A stretch of 64,000 nucleotides of DNA from Montifringilla adamsi (lineage: Eukaryota; Chordata; Aves; Passeriformes; Passeridae): the NCBI GenBank assembly GCA_017590115.1, contig JAGGNK010013559.1, positions 2,856,305-2,920,304 on the forward strand, in the 5' to 3' direction. Position numbers and translations under genes: made by a program. Below, piece after piece: positions 1-10,935 of the stretch; the stretch's first letter is position 1, and each line of letters begins with the position of its first letter. Below the pieces are notes generated by a model. The model was not told the DNA's origin. It ran no database searches and saw nothing but the letters and a program-made list of their open reading frames with translations.

Positions 1-308
1 AGCAGCATCCTGCCCGCAGCGTGCCCTGTCCTGCCAGCCCAGGATGGCTCTGGGAGGGTGGCTCTGCTCCTGCCTTCAGCCAAGGTGGTTTGCCAGGTGA
101 CAGCAGCAGGCACCAGCTACCCACCTTGCAGAGGGATGGGGCAGTGCCACCAGAGCCGGGTGGATGCTGAGGCTCCGACCCACACGATCGGCTCCATCCT
201 CCACCTCAGGGAGAACGGAAGGGTTGGAGAAAGGATCCCATCGAGAGAAGATTGTTTAGATAAGAAAGAGCTAGACAGGAGAGGCAAGCGAGGCCGAGCA
301 GAGGCAAG

Positions 309-332
309 CACACACACACACACACACACACA
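309..332. repeat. (CA)12 microsatellite
   Basis: Twelve uninterrupted CA dinucleotides within the MAPKAPK2 intron. Confidence 0.95.
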
Positions 333-513
333 GAGAGCTGGAGCTGCTCGGCCGCATTCTCCCAGCCTGAATGATCGCAGCGCTCTGAGGAACACCCGGA
401 GCTGGGGAGAGTCTCCCGACTGACTGCACAGCCCAGCCGAGCAGCCAGCCAGGCGTGAAGAGGCTGCGAGAGCCAGGGGACAGCTAAAAACCCTGCCAGG
501 AGCGGCGCGGAGG

Positions 514-963
514 GAGGCAGATGTGGCAGCGGGGGCAGATGCGGAGGGGGGCAGATGTGGCAGGAGGAGCAGATGTTGCAACGGGGGCAGATGTGGCAGA
601 GGGGGCAGTGGAGGCAGATGTGGCAGCAGGGCAGATGAGGAGGGAGGCAGATGTGGCAGTGGGGGGAAAATGTGGCAGCAGGGGCAGATATCGCAGTGGG
701 GCAGATGTGGCAGCAGATGTGGGGCAGATGTGGCAGAGGGAGGCAGATGTGGCAGTGGGGGCAAATGTGGCAGCAGGGGCAGATATCACAGCGGGGCAGA
801 TGTGGCAGCAGATGTGGGGCAGATGTCACAGCAGGGCCGATGTGGAGGAGGGAGGCAGATGTGGCAGCGGGGGCAGATGTCGCAGCGGGGGCAGATGTGG
901 CAGCAGATGTGGGGCAGATGTCACAGCAGGGGCAGATGTGGCAGCGGGGACAGATGTGGCAGC
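514..963. repeat. G-rich minisatellite, unit about 18 bp
   Basis: An imperfect tandem array built on GGCAGATGTGGCAGCGGG, with compound variants in which a CAGCAGATGTGGGG block is inserted. It covers about 450 bp. It is open in several frames on both strands and makes long repetitive false ORFs. There is no sign of a gene. Confidence 0.92.
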
Positions 964-3461
964 GCGCTCTTGCCACTCCTGCGGGCGGTGTCGCAATGGG
1001 GCGGAGATGCAGACTGGCCGAGGAAGAGGCAGCCCTCACACGGCGCTTTCACAAGATCCTCGCTCGCCCGCCAGCGTTGCACAAGCCCCGGGTCCCCTCC
1101 TGTGCTCCCCTGCTCGTGGGGTCCCTGCCCGGTGGGCGATGCTCGGGACCCCCCGCCCCGCAGCCCCCCGGCCCGGGGCATCTGCTGAGCATTTCTCTCC
1201 CCCTGCGACAGATGCAGCAGCCATTGAGCCTTTTCAGGCGGCAACAAAAGCCTCTCGAGGCACACAAAGGCGAGGAGCAGAAGAGAGGCCTGGGTTTAAA
1301 TAAGAGCCACCTGCCAGGGGCCCGTGCCCCCCGCCCGGCCAGCCCCATTTCCCAGCAGCAGAAATGTTCTTGGCACGTCCTGGAGATGAAATGTCCAAGT
1401 GGGGATCCAGGAGCAGCACCCTGGATGCTGAGGGAAGGGTCCCAGCGTGGTGGAGGCGTTGGGGATGTGGCTGGAGGGAGGAGATGGAGGTGGGTGGGAA
1501 GGGGCTGTAAAACTCACAGGAAAAAGTCAGAGCAGGTAAATGGCAACAAGGCAGCAGCACGAAGCATCTCTGCTGACTCACACCCAGCAACAGGCTGGGG
1601 CTGGTGTTTAAAGGAGACAAATAAAGAGTGTCGGCTTCATTTATCTGAGAAAAACAAAATTAGGGGCCTATTCAGTCCCATGTTTTTGTTTTGGGAGCCT
1701 CCTCTTCCTTCCAGCCCTCAGCAGCAGCCAGTGCTGGGTTTGGCTGACTCACCCCATGCTCATCTCTCCAGGAGTGAGGAGCAGGAGCAGCCCAGGCACG
1801 AGCCACGGTCACGAGGTCCCATGTCCTGCTGTGCTGGAGTGACAGAGCCACCACCCTGCCAGGACCTCCCCGTGAACCCCACAGGGACAAACGGGGTCAC
1901 AACGGCCAAAACGCTCCAACCCAGCCCATCCCATCCCTGTCTAAAGACATCCGAATGTCACTGCCCACCAGGAGCCACCACAGCAGGGCTGGAGCAGGGA
2001 AGGGACCCATTGCCTTGGGGCCAGAAGAAGGCACAGCCCAGCTCTGAATGGAGCCATTCAGGGCAGGGATGCTCAGATGCTCTCTGCAAACCAAACCCCT
2101 GATCCCACACAGCTCTTCTGCCTCTGCCAGGGCCTTCCATCCACACAACACAAAGTGAAAGGGAAATGAGGAGCCATGGGAAGGGCAGAGATCTTCCCAG
2201 CCACACACAGCACCTCCACCTTCCCCCTCTGTGAGGAGCTGAGGGCCGGGGTCAGCTCCTCCTCCCCACCCCTCTCCTTGCCAGGTTTGCTATCGGAGCT
2301 GACAGCACCACGAACGGAAAAGCACACATGTGCTTTTATGATAGGAAGTGGTTGATATTTGCAGGTGTGATTAATACCCAAGTAAACACTGATGTAAACC
2401 ATTAACTCAGGGCTGACCTATGGCCTCTGTGCTTCCCTCCCACAGGCAGAGCTTGAAAAAACCCCCTATCAGCAGCACTGCATGCTGCTGCTCCAGCAGC
2501 CCCGGACCCACAGCCAGGGGCTTCCCCTCACGTCAGAGGGACCCCAGAGCATCTCTCTGGGTCCTGGCCCCACCAGCCTGCCACCAACCCTGGGGACAAC
2601 CCTGCCTGACCTTCCCGCTACCTCTGATCCCAGGGACAGCTCTGGATCCCCCACACCTACATCCCAGAACTGCTTTTATTTCTGGATGTGCACACCCATT
2701 CCCTAAACGTTTCAGCTGGAAGTGATTTTGGGGAGAGGCCCAGACCCACGCCTGCAAGCAGAGCAGCTGTGAGGCCCTGCCAGAAGAAGCCCCACAACAC
2801 TCACTGCTTCCCAGCAGCTCCCGGGCTTGAGTTCTGCCCAAAAATGAGATTTCTCAGGGTTCAGCCCATGGGCAGGACAGAAGAGAGGCTGCCACCCACC
2901 CCCCAGCACGGGGATCCTGCCTGCGGCCTCTCAACACAGATCTTTGTGCAGCATAAATAAATACATGTATATTTAAAGAAAGACAAAAAAAAACAACTGA
3001 AACACAAAGCTGCATCAAGGCCAGCCCCTCCTGAAGTGCCACTCACCCCTGGCACTGGGAGCAGGATGGCCTTGGGATGTGTTTCCTCCACCAGTGCCAA
3101 GCCTGAGGAGGGTTTCATTTACGCAGCCCCGAAGCTCGGTGACGACAGCCCCGTTTTGCATCATCCTATCTTCCTCAGCTGTTTGTTTAACACAGTTTCA
3201 CCCCTGCCATGGCTCTGTCAACACCAGGGCACAGCAAACACCTTGCTGAGATCAGCCCGGTTTGTGCAGCGCAGCTCGGCAGGGACGCAGAGCAGAGCAT
3301 CCCCCCGGCTGCAGGGACCCACCTTGGCAGCACCGGGCAGTGCCAGGGGGCTGGGCTCACAGAGCCCACAGCAGGCACCGTGCCCACACCGGCCTGGAGG
3401 CTGCCAGAGTGCTGGGAGCAGGAAAAGGCTGGGCCAGGAGCAGCTCAGGGGTTTCATAACA

Positions 3462-3807
3462 GGGCTTTGTGTGCGCAGGTGCTCAGAGAGGCAGGGGCCC
3501 CACGGCCACCAACAGCCCTCCTCCTCCTCCTCCTCCTCCTCCTCCTCCTCCTCCCCTCCCCTGGCACCGCAGCCACAAACCCNNNNNNNNNNNNNNNNNN
3601 NNNNNNNNNNNNNNNNNNNNNNNNNNNNNNNNNNNNNNNNNNNNNNNNNNNNNNNNNNNNNNNNNNNNNNNNNNNNNNNNNNNNNNNGCTTTGTGTGCGC
3701 AGGTGCTCAGAGAGGCAGGGACCCCACGGCCACCAACAGCCCTCCTCCTCCTCCTCCTCCTCCTCCTCCTCCTGCTCCCCTCACATGGCACAGCAGCCAC
3801 AAACCTC
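3462..3807. repeat. Tandem duplication of about 121 bp with (CCT)n, spanning a gap
   Basis: Two copies of a block flank the N run. Each begins GCTTTGTGTGCGCAGGTGCT, carries a (CCT)n tract (about 3516-3553 and 3741-3773) and ends in GCAGCCACAAACC. The gap falls exactly between the copies, so more copies may be missing from the assembly. Confidence 0.85.
3583..3687. other. Assembly gap (105 N)
   Basis: A run of N inside the (CCT)n-bearing tandem duplication. Its true length is unknown. Confidence 0.99.
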
Positions 3808-4694
3808 TGTCACCACCAGCCCCCATGCCCAGGGCAGGGAGAGGGGCAGTGTGTCAGGAGAGGGGATGGCAGTGAAGGGGCAGAGGGACAAGAGGGGACT
3901 GAACCCCGCTGGGTGATCCAGAGCTGGTCAGGGGCACACATCCCCCCCAGCCTCTCCTCTGCCATCTCCCCAACGCTCTCAGTGCAGTCTCCAGGCTGTC
4001 CCTGCCCCACAGGCCTCCCTCCTCATCCTCCTCCCATCACACTGTTTGTACAGCCCCAGCAGCCAGCAGGAGCTGCAGAGAGCTGGTGGAAAGCCCCGTT
4101 TGCCACCAACCCACGTGGGTGAAGAGCCAAGCAACACCCCAGGCTCGAGACCCAGCACTACCTAAGGCTGTGCACTTCCACTTTATCTACAGCAGGCAGG
4201 ATTTTAGGGGAAATCCTGGGCTCTGAAGCAATGCAGTGAAAACCTGAGAGCCTCCTGCCAACCCAGGAGCCAAGCAGGGCTCTCCTCCTCCAGCAGCCAC
4301 CCCGAGACTCCTTCAGCCAGCAGGAAAACACAGTTGTGTTTCTATTTTAAAAAAAGCCCTTCTCTGCATCCTGCTGGCACCACATTAAAGCTCTCAGGAC
4401 ATGGTGGCTATTCTCAGCTCCCTGCAGGCTTCTGGCAGCCCCAGGAGCCTCCACAGCACCTGTTGGCAGCAGCAGCCGTGTGGCCCCAGGGCTGGGGAGG
4501 TTTGGTGGAGCTGGGACAGAGCCTGGACCAGCAGGGTACCAGTCAGCACCATCACCTCGAAACACCTCGGCCAACAAGTGTGCAAAACTCACTACAAAGT
4601 GCCTGGGGGCACAAACTTCTAAAAATACCAGGGGGGAAATCTCCCCCCTGTTGGTGTTACCGAGGTTGGGCTCAAGGCAGAGAAAGGAGTCACT

Positions 4695-4830
4695 GAACCA
4701 TGGAGTGGTTTGGGTTAAAAGGAACCCTAAAGATCATCTCATTCCAACTCCTGCCATGGGCAGGGACACCTTCCACCAGACCAGGCTGCTCAGAGCCCCA
4801 TCAAACCTAATCCAGTTTTGTACTCTTACT
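4695..4830 (-). mobile_element. CR1 LINE 3' fragment
   Basis: On the plus strand this reads as the reverse complement of a CR1 3' end: a TGGTTTGGGTTAAAAGGAACC start, then ATCTCATTCCAACTCCTGCC and CATGGGCAGGGACACCTTCC. It is heavily 5' truncated, as most avian CR1 copies are. Confidence 0.8.
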
Positions 4831-5567
4831 TTTTCAATATACAGCAAAAACACGTGTGGAGAAGTCACAGGAAAGAGTCACTGATCCTCCCACGGATGCT
4901 CAGTACCCCACTGCTTGACAGTGTTTACCAGCAGGCTACTTGATTTCCTACCAAATCCCACAGGCAGCAAGTGGTTTGGACTCATTTTGCCTGCTAGATT
5001 AAAACGGAGACGGGATAAAAGGATACACGCACGGACATTTAAACAAACCAACAGAAAAATCTCCTCCTGCAGCTACTGCTGCTCCCTTGGCAAACAGCCT
5101 GCTCTCCTTGGGCAGCTTTTAAGAGGAACCCCTGCTCTCAGCCAGCCTCACACACTCCCTCATCCCAGGGCAGTTACCCGGGATCCCCGGCTGCGGGGTG
5201 AGCAGGGGGCAGCTGCTCCCTCCGGGTCAGCCGGGGGCTCCTGGGCCCTGCTTTGCATGAATTTAAGCTTTTTCAATCCCACTTATTCACGAGAAGAGCT
5301 CAGGGCTGGGGGAAGCCAAAGAGCAGACAGGGCAGCCTTTGTGTGGCTCTGGTGGGCTCGCAGCCCCCGTGCCCCCCACGCCAGCCCTGCGGCAGAGCCC
5401 GGGGCACTGAGGGAGCAGCGGGGCTGGCACGGGGCTGGCACGGGGCTGGCACGGCCCCACAGCAGCACCTCAGGCAGCACAGCCTCGTTTCCTGACAGAA
5501 ATGGGGCCTTGAGGAGCACCCTCACTTGCACTGCCCCCACCTCCCACACAGGGCAAGGCCTTAAAAA

Positions 5568-5690
5568 AAAAAACCAAGCCTGGATGTGGCACTGGGTCCT
5601 GGATGTTAGTTGGGGTGCTGGGGCTGGGTTGGACTTGATGATCTTGAAGGTCTCTTCCAACCTGGTCATTCTGTAAATTCTTTTTCCAGG
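5568..5690 (+). mobile_element. CR1 LINE 3' end
   Basis: Contains CCTGGATGTGGCACTGGGT, GGGCTGGGTTGGACTTGATG and GGTCTCTTCCAACCTGGTC, ending ATTCTGTAAATTCT. This is the CR1 3' terminal segment only, preceded by a run of A. Confidence 0.88.
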
Positions 5691-7547
5691 GCTGCATTCG
5701 AGGTGGGTACAAGATCCAGATGTGATGGTCAGCAGCTCAGTCACTAAAACCCTCCAAGCATCACCACCATGGCCCAGGCCAACCCTGCTGCAGTGACTTG
5801 TGCCTGGCTGTTCCAGGACAAGCTTTGAGGAGAAGGAAACATGAAAGGTTAAACCAGAGGTGCCTGACGTGCTAAGAACACGCTGCCCTTACTGCCAGAG
5901 CCTGGCAAAACTGAGCTAAAGGGATGCCCTGAGCTTCCTAAACCCTCTCCTTGCTCTCATTAGCTGGACCCACAGGGCCATGCCTGACCTGCAGCTCCTC
6001 AGGCGAGGCCCAGGAGTGGGAATATCCCCCCAAAGCACTGCACTGAGGCACTCAAACATCACCTCCCACAGCCACCCCAGACTGAGGCAGAACCTCAGAG
6101 CTGCTCCACAGCTCCCAGGAAAAAGCAGCTCTGGCTCCCACCCAGCCCGAGCTGCTGCTCAGTGGCACCCAACCCATTTTAACCCATTCAGAATCTCTTC
6201 ATCATCTTCCTCACTCAGCTTTCATCAGCCCAGCATCGCAAGGCTGGCTGTCTCCTCCAGCAGCAAGCAGCTGGGGAATGGGACCACCAGGACATCCAAA
6301 AACTCCCAGGGACCTGGAGCTGAATTCTACCAGCCAGGGAACATCTCATGTCCTGGCAGAGCTGTTCTTTACAGCAACTCTTCCTCACCACAAGAGACTG
6401 GGAGTCTGAGCTCCGAGGTGGAGTAAGCAGGGTGGGAGGGGATGGAGAGGAGATGTCAGTGTGCTGCTCCACTACAGCAGGGTCATTCCTCGTGGGAAAC
6501 ACTGAGGACAAAAGCAAAAGGCTTCCCAAGCCTCTTCCAAGCTCCTGGGCCACCAAGGGGCAGGTGTTCTCTCCAGGAGCCCAGCAGGACTGCAACACCT
6601 CCAGGCTCCCCAAAACAGCCCTGTCCCCGTGCCAGCACTGCTCTGCTGGAGGCATGGGAGGTAGCACGCCAAAAATGCCAAATTCACAGCTCTGATGACT
6701 TCTAGGAGATAACCTGAGTTTAAACTTCCTGGCAAGCCTGCCCTTCCCAGAGCCTCTTGCGCAAGAACCGCCTGCCCGGGGCTCCCTCGGCAAACCTGCC
6801 CAGCACAGCCAGGCTGGGAAATGGCCCAAGAGGAAAAGAGAGTCACAGCAGAGCCCCAGGGGACCCGGAGGAGGCTGCTCCAGGTGACAGAGGCTCCTTC
6901 AGCCCGGCTCTGGGGGCCACACTGAGTCGTGGTGACAGCTCAGTGACACCCACAGTGGGCAGCTCACTGGAACAAGTGGGGACAGAACAAGTTTGAGCTG
7001 TTCCTAACGCCGAGCTGGGAGATGCCACAAGGCTCACTGCAGCTGGAATTCAAAACCATCCCTGCTGCCACACACCTCCCCTGCTCTTGATTTTATTTAC
7101 TGCTCTTGTTAGACTAAGCTGAGCATAACACGCATACTTTCGTGTTTGTTTGGGCCTGATTGCATCTGCTTTTCGCCCGGCCCGGTGCAGATAGCCGGGA
7201 TTCCAGCCCCATTCCCCCGGAGCTCCCGCCGGCACCAAGGGGCACGGGAGGAGAGGAGCTGCCGCTACTGGAACTGCAGCCCGAAGGGGACATGCTGCCA
7301 AATTTCCACAGCAGTCCCGGCTTGTGTTCCAGCCACATTTCCCTGAAAACACACACTTGGCAGGACATGCGAGGAGCCTTTGGAGAGGCTGCCCCAGCTC
7401 GGTGCAGGGCAGCGGGCAGGGCTGTCCAGGCTGCTCCAGCTCAGAAGATGCTCCCAGTCCAGGAGATGCTTCCCTGGGAAAGGGACAGCACTAATGACCC
7501 CAGTCCCTGAGTGCTGCTGTGTCACCTTGATTTTTTAAGATTTTCTA

Positions 7548-8026
7548 AGCCTTCTGATGTTTACATTCTTGTACCGAACTTTCTCACACACTTTCTGTAA
7601 ATAACTTATTGTTTTACATTCTTTTATGGAAGAAGAGAAATTTGATGGATTGTTGGTTTGCCCAGTGTCATTAGAGAAGAGACACTTTCACCTTCCAATC
7701 CACTGTCACTTTTAGAAATCTACAAATGTTGAAATCAGAAAATAAACTACCCCTTTCTACCTCAGAAACAGCAGCGTGTTTGCGTTGTGTTTTTTCGTGT
7801 CTTACTCACACACTTTCTGTAAATAACTTATTGTTTTACATTCTTTTATGGAAGAAGAGAAATTTGATGGACTGTTGGTTTGCTCAGTGTCATTAGAGAA
7901 GAGACACTTTCACCTTCCAATCCACTGTCACTTTTAGAAATCTACAAATGTTGAAATCAGAAAATAAACTACCCCCTTCTACCTCAGAAACAGCAGCGTG
8001 TTCGTGTTGTGTTTTTTCGTGTCTTA
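7548..8026 (+). repeat. LTR-like dispersed repeat with an internal 222-bp tandem duplication
   Basis: The block 7583-7804 is repeated almost exactly at 7805-8026, a period of 222 bp with only a few substitutions, so the duplication is recent. Each copy contains AATCAGAAAATAAACTACCC, which includes a canonical AATAAA, followed by a GT-rich stretch (TTGTGTTTTTTCGTGTCTTA). That layout resembles the R/U5 part of a retroviral LTR. A diverged copy in the opposite orientation is at 18538-18796, so it is a dispersed family. No gag, pol or env coding sequence is seen nearby. The LTR identity is an inference. Confidence 0.65.
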
Positions 8027-8035
8027 AAGTGACAC

Positions 8036-9133
8036 TGCTGGACCTGAGATGACCTGAAACAAAAAGTTTTGCTGGAGGTGCTGTGACGCACAAAAATGTC
8101 ACGTGGAGAGTGTCACTGGGAGGGGGGCACAGGATTTACTCTGGGAGTCCAGCCTGCTGTGACACAGGTTTAGCCTGACTCAGAGTGTGAGGCATAGGGT
8201 GACCCCAAACCTGCCTGAGCCCCATCTTCTGGGGCCAGCAGAGCTGGAAAGGTTGAGCTCAAAACGGGCACCCACCTGCAGCCAAGGGCACAAAGCAGCA
8301 AACTTAATTATGGTGACAAAGGAAATTAATCCATGCCTCCCCTGATCCCCAGTCTATAGGCCAAACCAGACAAGGACACCAAGAGCAGAGCAGCAAAGCT
8401 CCAGCCTGGCTGGGAGCCCCAGGAACATTCAGATCTGGGTTTGTATTTTGGACTTTATCTCTGGTTTAGGCTGCAGGGCAGCCAGGCACGGAACCACGTG
8501 TGGCCCTGACGCCAAGGGCCTGAATAATCTCATTACATATGACAGCAAAGGCTGTGCCAGCTGCACAACTGCTGAGCCACAGAGCTCACCTGCCCTCCCC
8601 ACTGGGACAGGGCACGTTGGCACAGCACTGAGGGAAGGTCCTCACCCACAAGAAGATGCCACCATCCTTCCTGAAAGGTGCCTGTGCTCAGCTGGGGCTG
8701 GGCTCTTTCTCCAGGAACTGACAGAACCAGAGCACACAGCCTCCAGCTGTGCCAAGAGAAATTTAGGCTGGATATTAGGAAAAAGTTTTTTACAGAAAGG
8801 GAGATAAAGTTCTGGAATGGCTGCCCGGGGAGGTGGTGCAGTCACCATCCCTGGTGTGTTTAACAAAGCCTGGATGTGGCACTCAGTGCCAGGGTTGAGT
8901 TGAGGTTTTGGGGCTGGGTTGGACTCCATGATCTTGAAGATCTCTTCCAACCCAGTGATTCTGTGAATCCTCCTTGGCAGCACCAGAGTGAAGATGGAGC
9001 CACAGGGGAACTCCCAGAGTGCTCAGAGTAGATCCTGTGTCCCCCTCCCAGTGACACTCTCCACGTGACATTTTTGTGCCTCACAGCACCTCCAGCAAAA
9101 CTTTTTGTTTCAGGTCATCTCAGGTCCAGCAGC
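8036..9133. repeat. Long inverted repeat: arms 8036-8142 and 9025-9133
   Basis: The left arm (starting CTGCTGGACCTGAGATGACC) reappears as its reverse complement at 9025-9133 with only a few differences. The arms are about 107 bp long and about 880 bp apart. The interior contains a CR1 copy (8660-8972). The left arm directly abuts the duplicated LTR-like repeat. Confidence 0.88.
8660..8972 (+). mobile_element. CR1 LINE 3' fragment
   Basis: A typical CR1 order is visible: GGCTGGATATTAGGAAAAAG, then GTTCTGGAATGGCTGCCCGG, GAGGTGGTGCAGTCACCATC, GGATGTGGCACTCAGTGCC and TCTCTTCCAACCCAGTGATT, ending CTGTGAATCC. It is very similar to the copy at 26255-26670 and probably belongs to the same subfamily. 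Confidence 0.92.
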
Positions 9134-9489
9134 ACTCGGGGACTGCGTGCCTCAGTCCCCTCCCCAGGCCACAAAGGAGCAGAGTTAATGCAGCCATTAA
9201 ACCTGCCAGCCCCTGTAACCCCCCCCTCAGACTGGTAGGATCTTAAAAGGCTGAAACCTCTGAAATGACTCAGCCACGGGGTACAAAGGAAGAACAGTTT
9301 AAAAGGCTGTTAAAGCTCTCTGCTTTCAGACCTGCTCTTGCTCCAAGCCCTGCACGCTGCTCCCCATCCATCTCCTTTGGGGAAGGGCCACAGAGCTGAG
9401 AGCTCTCCCCAGAATGAGCCCCCAGGCACTGGGCACACTCACAGCCCCTGTGCCAGCCAGAGCTGAAAGGAAAAGATATTTTCAGAGAG

Positions 9490-9590
9490 CAAGAGAGTCA
9501 CAAAATGGTTTGGTTGGAAGGGACCTTGAGGGTCACCTCCTTCCAATCCCCCTACCATGGGCAGGGACACCTTCCACCTGACAGGTTTTT
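9490..9590 (-). mobile_element. CR1 LINE 3' fragment
   Basis: The reverse complement of a CR1 3' end is visible as ATGGTTTGGTTGGAAGGGAC, then CATGGGCAGGGACACCTTCC. It is short and 5' truncated. Confidence 0.8.
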
Positions 9591-9898
9591 TTCACCTTGC
9601 AGCAATGGGGATGGGACCCACTTTCAGTGGGATACAGACCTCAGGGTTATGTTAAATTCCACACTGGCACCCCCAGACATGACCACGATGCTGACTCAGT
9701 GGGACTGCCCAGGCTCCAAACTGGTTTTTTGGGGAGTGGTCAGGCCAAGCTACATTCCCATGCCAGCCTTGGAGCTGGTGGAGGGATTTCTCTGGTCCTG
9801 CTTCAAACTCTCCCTTCTCCAAAATCAGCCTGCAAGATCAGCCAGGCCCTGAAGACCCTCCTCAGCTGCTGCCTCACCTCTGCAGCCCAGAGAGGAGC

Positions 9899-10145
9899 CC
9901 TGGAGCAGCCTGGGGTGGGCATGGGGCTACCTGGAACACCTGGCACAAGCCAGAGCCATGGAGCAGGTTTGGGGTGGGCAGGGGGCTACCTGGCACACCT
10001 GGCACAAGCCAGAGCCCTGGAGGTGGCCTGGGATGGGCATGGGGCTACCTGGCACACCTGGCACAAGCCAGAGCCCTGGAGCTGGCCTGGGGTGGGCATG
10101 GGGCTACCTGGCACACCTGGCACAAGCCAGAGCCATGGAGCTGGC
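9899..10145. repeat. Minisatellite, about 61-bp unit x 4
   Basis: Four near-identical units each contain GGGGCTACCTGG, CACACCTGGCACAAGCCAGA and GCC(A/C)TGGAG. It lies in the MAPKAPK2 intron. Confidence 0.92.
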
Positions 10146-10202
10146 CCATGCCAGGCTGTGGCAGCTGCCCTGGCCCCACAGGCAACCCCAGCACAGCACA
10201 GG

Positions 10203-10257
10203 GGAGGCAGAAAGGGAGGCAGAAAGGGAGGCAGAAAGGGAGGCAGAAAGGGAGGCA
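10203..10257. repeat. 12-bp purine-rich tandem repeat
   Basis: GGAGGCAGAAAG is repeated about 4.5 times without error. Confidence 0.95.
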
Positions 10258-10861
10258 GCACGTTATTCTTGGAAACCAGGAGGTGAGGTCATGCTGCCTG
10301 AATGCTGCAACTTGAGGCCAGACGAGCGGGGCCAGTTGTGCTTGGAGAGGAGCCTGCCTGCTGCAGCGAGGCCGTCTGCAGGTCGGGAGGCTGCCTGTGC
10401 TCCCAGCAGGAGGAAAGGGTTTCTGAAGGAAGGAGGGCTCTTCCCACTCAGTTTCTCAGCAGACAGCAAAACCACAGCAAAAGGATGGGTTTGGAAAGAG
10501 GCAAGCTCTCGGAGCACCCTGGTGTGGGGCTCAGGAGCCCAGCAGGAAGGCTGAGGAGATGGCAGACCGTAAAGCTGGAGTGATGCTGCTCCTGCGCCAC
10601 ACATCAGCCCAACGGCCACTCCTGAGCCCGCCAATCCTCCAGGTGCCTCCCACGTACCTGCACCGCCCTGCAGCCCAGCAACAGCTCTTCCATCTCATCA
10701 GATACCACAGCACATCCCAGAGCTGTCTGTGAAGACAGAAGTCACCAACCTGATCCTTCAGGCTTCCTCACCAGGAACCTTCCAGGAGTTTTCACCACCT
10801 GTGCCCACCCATCGTGCTCCAAACGTGCCAGGAGACCTGGCTCTCAGGCTGCACAGCTTCA

Positions 10862-10935
10862 GCTATTATTTCAGTATTATTTCAGGTATTTATTATTTCA
10901 GGTATTATTTCAGGTATTATTTCAGGTATTATTTA
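10862..10935. repeat. AT-rich short tandem repeat
   Basis: About 13-bp units of the form TATTATTTCAGG/TATTTCAGGTATT are repeated about five times. Confidence 0.85.

Noticed and set aside
521..2102. Several overlapping ORFs of 200-480 codons rich in G, A, D and R
   Set aside because: They run through an 18-bp minisatellite and are open in several frames and both strands. There is no conserved segment and no splice structure.
7583..8026. Direct repeat considered as a CRISPR-like or attachment structure
   Set aside because: Just two long adjacent copies with no spacers, in a vertebrate intron. It is a tandem duplication.
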